Source: Reinekea forsetii
GTDB lineage: Bacteria; Pseudomonadota; Gammaproteobacteria; Pseudomonadales; Natronospirillaceae
Assembly: GCF_002795845.1 (NCBI RefSeq)
Contig: NZ_CP011797.1
Location: 2,642,001 to 2,706,000, forward strand
Direction: 5' to 3'
DNA length: 64,000 bases
Within the stretch, counting starts at the first letter, position 1. Every line of letters begins with the position of its first letter. Positions 60,693 to 64,000 of this stretch are shown piece after piece. A model generated the notes under the pieces. That model was not told the DNA's origin, did not search any database, and saw only the letters and a list, made by a program, of their open reading frames with translations. Made by a program: the position numbers and the translations under genes.

Positions 60693-60713
60693 GAAGGACC
60701 CTCTGGGTCCTTC
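60693..60713 (+). terminator. Hairpin after the binding-protein gene (partial terminator)
   Basis: A nine-base perfect stem (GAAGGACCC / GGGTCCTTC) with a TCT loop is followed by TTATT. It lies 14 bases past the stop and 14 before the first permease start. It probably limits read-through so the binding protein is made in excess of the permeases. Confidence 0.7.
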
Positions 60714-60727
60714 TTATTAGGATTCCT

Positions 60728-61642
60728 ATGAATAAATTCCCCTGGCATTTGGTCGTTTTTTTAGCCCCGGCCTTTATTATTTACGGTGTTTTCAGTGCCC
60801 TGCCACTGGCCGACACACTCCGTTTAAGCATCTTTACCGAGGATAGTTTCGGAGTCCGCAGCTTTCTCGGCTGGGGCAACTATGAATTTGTGTTTCAGGA
60901 TGCGCTGATGAGTCAGGCCTTTTGGAATGCCCTCTGGGTAAACTGCAAGTTTTTCTTTATCAATATGATCATTCAAAATCCTATTGCCTTACTGCTGGCG
61001 GCCCTATTGGCCACCGGACGAATTCGCGGCGTGGCCTTTTATCGCACCGCTATCTTTCTACCGACCCTGTTGTCGGTGGTCATTGTCGGTTTTGTCTGGA
61101 AACTGATGTTAAGCCCAGTGTGGGGTGTAGGCGAAACCCTGATGGCGATGGTCGGCTTGGAAGACTACTTTGGCCCCTGGTTGGGTATGCCGGAAAGCTC
61201 GCTCATTACCGTCTCATTAATCTCTGTGTGGCAATATATTGGCCTGCCGATGATCCTGATTTACGCGGCCCTGATCGGTATTCCCGACGAGTTACTCGAC
61301 GCCGCCTATGTCGACGGCTCTAAACCATTGCGGACCTTCTTCGCGATTCAGTTGCCGCTGATCTATCCCACGCTCGGCCTAGTTACCATCCTCACCTTTG
61401 TCGGCAACTTCAATGCCTTCGATCTGATGTACAGCGTCTATAGCGGGGCCGGCGGTGGACCGGAACAGTCGGTCGATGTCTTAGGTACCTTTTTTTACCG
61501 GACCTTTTTCGGTTTCGCCAGCCAGATTGGCAGCACGACCATGGGGGCCACAGTTGCCTCACTCATGTTCCTGGTGATTTGTGTCGGGGTCGGACTGTAT
61601 TTTTACTTTGTCCAACGCAGATTGCTGCGTCACCAATTCTAA
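60728..61642 (+). CDS. Sugar ABC transporter permease 1 (MalF-like)
   Basis: This 304-residue permease has six helices, first LVVFLAPAFIIYGVFSALPLADTL, and an EAA loop (LLDAAYVDGSKPLRTFFAIQLPLIYP, about residue 190) for ATPase contact. It lies downstream of the binding-protein gene, with only a hairpin and a ribosome site between, and ten bases before permease 2. It forms the pore with the next gene product. Confidence 0.92.
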   Translation: MNKFPWHLVVFLAPAFIIYGVFSALPLADTLRLSIFTEDSFGVRSFLGWGNYEFVFQDALMSQAFWNALWVNCKFFFINMIIQNPIALLLAALLATGRIRGVAFYRTAIFLPTLLSVVIVGFVWKLMLSPVWGVGETLMAMVGLEDYFGPWLGMPESSLITVSLISVWQYIGLPMILIYAALIGIPDELLDAAYVDGSKPLRTFFAIQLPLIYPTLGLVTILTFVGNFNAFDLMYSVYSGAGGGPEQSVDVLGTFFYRTFFGFASQIGSTTMGATVASLMFLVICVGVGLYFYFVQRRLLRHQF

Positions 61643-61651
61643 GGATACCCT

Positions 61652-62488
61652 ATGATACGTCTGCGTAATCTGGCTCGACCGGCCTTAGTCCATGCGGTAT
61701 TGCTGTCTTATACGGTACTCGCATTGTTCCCGATATTTTTGGTGATCATCAACTCCTTTAAGAGTAAACGGGCCATCTTTAACGACCCGCTCGCTCTGCC
61801 GACGCCGGCGACCTTTTCCCTAGTGGGCTATGAAAAGGTGCTCCAGGAATCGGAGGTATTGACTTTTTTCGCCAATAGTTTGATCGTCACCCTGGTGTCC
61901 CTCTTGCTAATTCTTACCTTCGGCGCGATGGCGGCCTGGGGCCTGTCGGAGTATAAGTTTCGCGGCAACCGCTGGCTTTACTTTATAATGGGCTTTGGCA
62001 TTATGGTGCCGATCCGCTTGGGCACGGTCAGCATCCTCAGCACCATGGTATCGCTCAATTTAACCAACACATTGACTGCTTTAATTCTGGTCTATACGGC
62101 CCAAGGTTTGCCCTTGGCGGTGTTTATTTTGGCGGAATTTATGAACCAAATTCCCAAGGATTTAAAAGAGGCTGCGCGCTGTGATTCGGTCAGCGAATAT
62201 AAGATATTTGCGCAAATCATTGTGCCACTGATTCGTCCGGCTATAGCGACAGTTGCGGTGTTTTCGATGATCCCGATCTGGAACGATCTGTGGTTTCCCT
62301 TGATCCTGGCACCGGGCAGTTCGACCCAGACCATTACCCTAGGCGTACAACAGTTTATCGGTCAATACACCACCAATTGGAACGCTGTCTTGGCTTCGTT
62401 AAGCCTTGCGGTGCTGCCGGTGGTCGGTTTGTATTTCGTTTTTTCTCGTCAACTCATTCGCGGCATTACCTCCGGTGCGGTCAAATAA
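61652..62488 (+). CDS. Sugar ABC transporter permease 2 (MalG-like)
   Basis: This 278-residue permease has six helices, first LLSYTVLALFPIFLVIINSFKS. The EAA loop LKEAARCDSVSEYKIFAQIIVPLIRPAIATV is near residue 170, and the C-terminus RQLIRGITSGAVK is the standard MalG ending. It is the second pore subunit of the importer and is followed after 12 bases by the ATPase gene. Confidence 0.93.
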   Translation: MIRLRNLARPALVHAVLLSYTVLALFPIFLVIINSFKSKRAIFNDPLALPTPATFSLVGYEKVLQESEVLTFFANSLIVTLVSLLLILTFGAMAAWGLSEYKFRGNRWLYFIMGFGIMVPIRLGTVSILSTMVSLNLTNTLTALILVYTAQGLPLAVFILAEFMNQIPKDLKEAARCDSVSEYKIFAQIIVPLIRPAIATVAVFSMIPIWNDLWFPLILAPGSSTQTITLGVQQFIGQYTTNWNAVLASLSLAVLPVVGLYFVFSRQLIRGITSGAVK

Positions 62489-62500
62489 CAAGGGTTTCCC

Positions 62501-63646
62501 ATGGCAAATGTATCTCTTCACAAGATTGGCAAGCTCTACGGTAAAACTCGGGTGTTGTCGGATATCAATCTGACTATCGACGAAGGCGACTTCGTGGTCT
62601 TGGTCGGGCCCTCTGGTTGCGGTAAATCCACGCTGCTGCGCATGATGGCGGGTTTGGAACCCATTACCGAAGGCGAACTGCAAATGGAAGGTGAGCGAGT
62701 CAATCACTGGACACCGTCGGAACGCAAGATTGCGATGGTCTTTCAGTCTTATGCACTCTACCCCCACATGAGCGTCTATAAAAACATGGCCTTTGGCCTA
62801 AAGGCGAACAAGCTCGGTAAAGATGCAATAGCGACACGCATCCAGCATGCCGCACGCATTCTCAAAATCGATGCTCTGTTAGAGCGCCTACCGAAAGAAT
62901 TATCCGGTGGCCAGCGTCAACGGGTGGCCATCGGCAGGGCGATTGTGCGCGAACCGCGCCTGTTTTTATTCGACGAGCCGCTGTCCAATTTGGATGCAGC
63001 GTTGCGCGTGCAAACTCGTTTGGAGATCTCCAAACTGCACCAGCAATTGCGCGCCACCATCGTTTATGTGACCCATGATCAGGTTGAAGCCATGACCCTG
63101 GGCAACAAGATCGTCGTGCTCAATGACGGCGCCATTGCCCAAACCGGCTCGCCCTTGGAGCTTTACCAACAGCCGGCCACTGAATTTGTCGCCACCTTTA
63201 TTGGCTCGCCGACCATGAACCTTTTACCCGGTCAGATTAAGGCCATCGATGCCGATGGTTGTACCATCGTGCTGTCCTGTGGCGGTGAGGTGACGGTTAA
63301 TGTGCTAACCGAGCAGGCCGCGGTGGGCGATCGCGTTAAGGTCGGGATTCGCTCCGAACATCTGGCCGAAGACGACAGCCACGATCAGCGGCTCTATGGC
63401 AAGGTGAGTCTGGTTGAACATTTGGGTGAGGTGAACTTTATCTACCTGACTTTGGCCGATGGTCAGGAACTGGTCTTGCGCGGCGACGGCAACCGGGCCG
63501 TGGCCATTGGCGAGGAATTGGTGGTCTCGGCGCGCGCTGCGGACTGTTATCTGTTCGACCAGCACGGCCAGGCCTTTCTGCGCCGTTACCCTGGTAATAT
63601 GCTGATCGAACCGAAGTTGGCCGCCTTGTCCGCGAGTCAGGCCTAG
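62501..63646 (+). CDS. Sugar ABC transporter ATPase (MalK/UgpC type)
   Basis: This 381-residue ATPase has Walker A GPSGCGKST, Q-loop VFQSYALYPHMSV, signature LSGGQRQRV, Walker B LFLFDEPLSNLDAALR and an H-loop YVTHDQVEAMTL. The C-terminal OB/TOBE domain spans about 240-381. It is the only ATPase gene in this operon, so a homodimer should drive import. MalK-type proteins can serve several importers. This one is distinct from the two ATPases at 31655-33740. Confidence 0.93.
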   Translation: MANVSLHKIGKLYGKTRVLSDINLTIDEGDFVVLVGPSGCGKSTLLRMMAGLEPITEGELQMEGERVNHWTPSERKIAMVFQSYALYPHMSVYKNMAFGLKANKLGKDAIATRIQHAARILKIDALLERLPKELSGGQRQRVAIGRAIVREPRLFLFDEPLSNLDAALRVQTRLEISKLHQQLRATIVYVTHDQVEAMTLGNKIVVLNDGAIAQTGSPLELYQQPATEFVATFIGSPTMNLLPGQIKAIDADGCTIVLSCGGEVTVNVLTEQAAVGDRVKVGIRSEHLAEDDSHDQRLYGKVSLVEHLGEVNFIYLTLADGQELVLRGDGNRAVAIGEELVVSARAADCYLFDQHGQAFLRRYPGNMLIEPKLAALSASQA

Positions 63647-63717
63647 GCCACTGAACGCCTGGCGAGGGCTAGGTTAGCAATGGCCAACGTGGCCCTATGG
63701 TGAGGCCTTAGCCAGTT

Positions 63718-64000
63718 TTACCACGCCAGCCGTTCACCATCATAATTCCAAAATTGGCCGGAGTCGGCCATATCAAAGTTGATCAGAGTTGCGGCCAAGC
63801 CGCTCGCGCTCTGTTCGACACTGATGTCACCATTCGGGCCGCCCATATCCGTTCGAACCCAACCCGGATGCATCAAGTAGACGCCGATTTTTTGCGGTTT
63901 GAGCTCGACCGCCAGACATTGCATGGCCTTGTTGAGGGCCGCTTTGGAGCTGCGGTAGGCGATAGAATCACTGCGCTCGCGGGCAAGGGATCCCATGGCA
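63718..64000 (-). CDS. SDR-family oxidoreductase (C-terminal part)
   Basis: The last 94 or so residues of a short-chain dehydrogenase are visible; the gene continues past the window edge. The catalytic YxxxK reads AYRSSKAAL, followed by the PGWVRTDMGG segment after it (LMHPGWVRTDMGGPNGDI), which is typical of SDR C-fold proteins of the csgA/carbonyl reductase kind. An ATG at 63996 is in frame, but the N-terminal cofactor motif must lie upstream, so it is not the start. It converges on the ABC ATPase gene. The substrate is unknown. Confidence 0.82.
   Translation of the reverse strand, partial: AMGSLARERSDSIAYRSSKAALNKAMQCLAVELKPQKIGVYLMHPGWVRTDMGGPNGDISVEQSASGLAATLINFDMADSGQFWNYDGERLAW

Overview
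The window reads as chromosomal DNA of a heterotrophic gammaproteobacterium. The deoC-deoA-deoB order, the CnoX/YbbN co-chaperone, the pitrilysin-like M16 peptidase and the GhrA and AcuI proteins all look gammaproteobacterial. Many TRAP-like, ABC and TTT uptake systems and several lipoproteins suggest a marine or aquatic member of Oceanospirillales. That placement is an inference from protein flavour, not from a marker gene. No rRNA, tRNA or CRISPR array was recognised.

Layout. 1-9236: the end of uvrA, cnoX, an M16 peptidase, a degenerate histidine-kinase-like membrane protein, and the deoC-deoA-deoB deoxynucleoside operon. 9295-21004: a MATE exporter with an APH-fold kinase, a large Thr/Asp-rich lipoprotein, a VOC protein with a GhrA-like reductase, an AcuI/YhdH reductase, a UPF0303 protein, and a lipoprotein metzincin with a small partner lipoprotein. 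21137-26757: a tight four-gene unit made of a double-CDGSH/glutamate-synthase-type FMN protein, a TldE-like protein, a TldD-like protein and a PRMT-like methyltransferase. No known pathway is evident for this unit, and it is the best candidate here for an undescribed system.

26884-35372: a LacI-type regulator divergent from a polyol/sugar ABC importer with two ATPases, a 62-residue membrane protein and a DhaK-DhaL fusion kinase. 35578-41939: a 2-oxoglutarate oxygenase, then an HxlR regulator divergent from a small peptide gene with a strong sigma70-type promoter, followed by GloA-like, HAD, cupin, sugar acetyltransferase, VOC and MFS genes. 42073-49199: a GntR/FadR-type regulator and an MmgE/PrpD-TctC-TctB-TctA-hydroxyacid dehydrogenase-TauE operon. 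Both promoters carry the same operator palindrome.

49285-55448: a globin with a C-terminal SAP-like segment, a pirin, a gene-poor stretch with a 13-G run, a frameshifted mobA-like 3-hydroxybenzoate 4-monooxygenase divergent from a MarR regulator, and the eroded end of an IS3-type transposase. This part looks like acquired and decaying DNA. 55449-63646: an OmpR/EnvZ-type two-component system transcribed with its own glucose-type binding protein, divergent from a complete sugar ABC importer. The window closes inside an SDR gene.

Starts were chosen from ribosome binding sites and family N-termini where possible. Product names come from recognising motifs and sequence patterns by eye; no database search was run.
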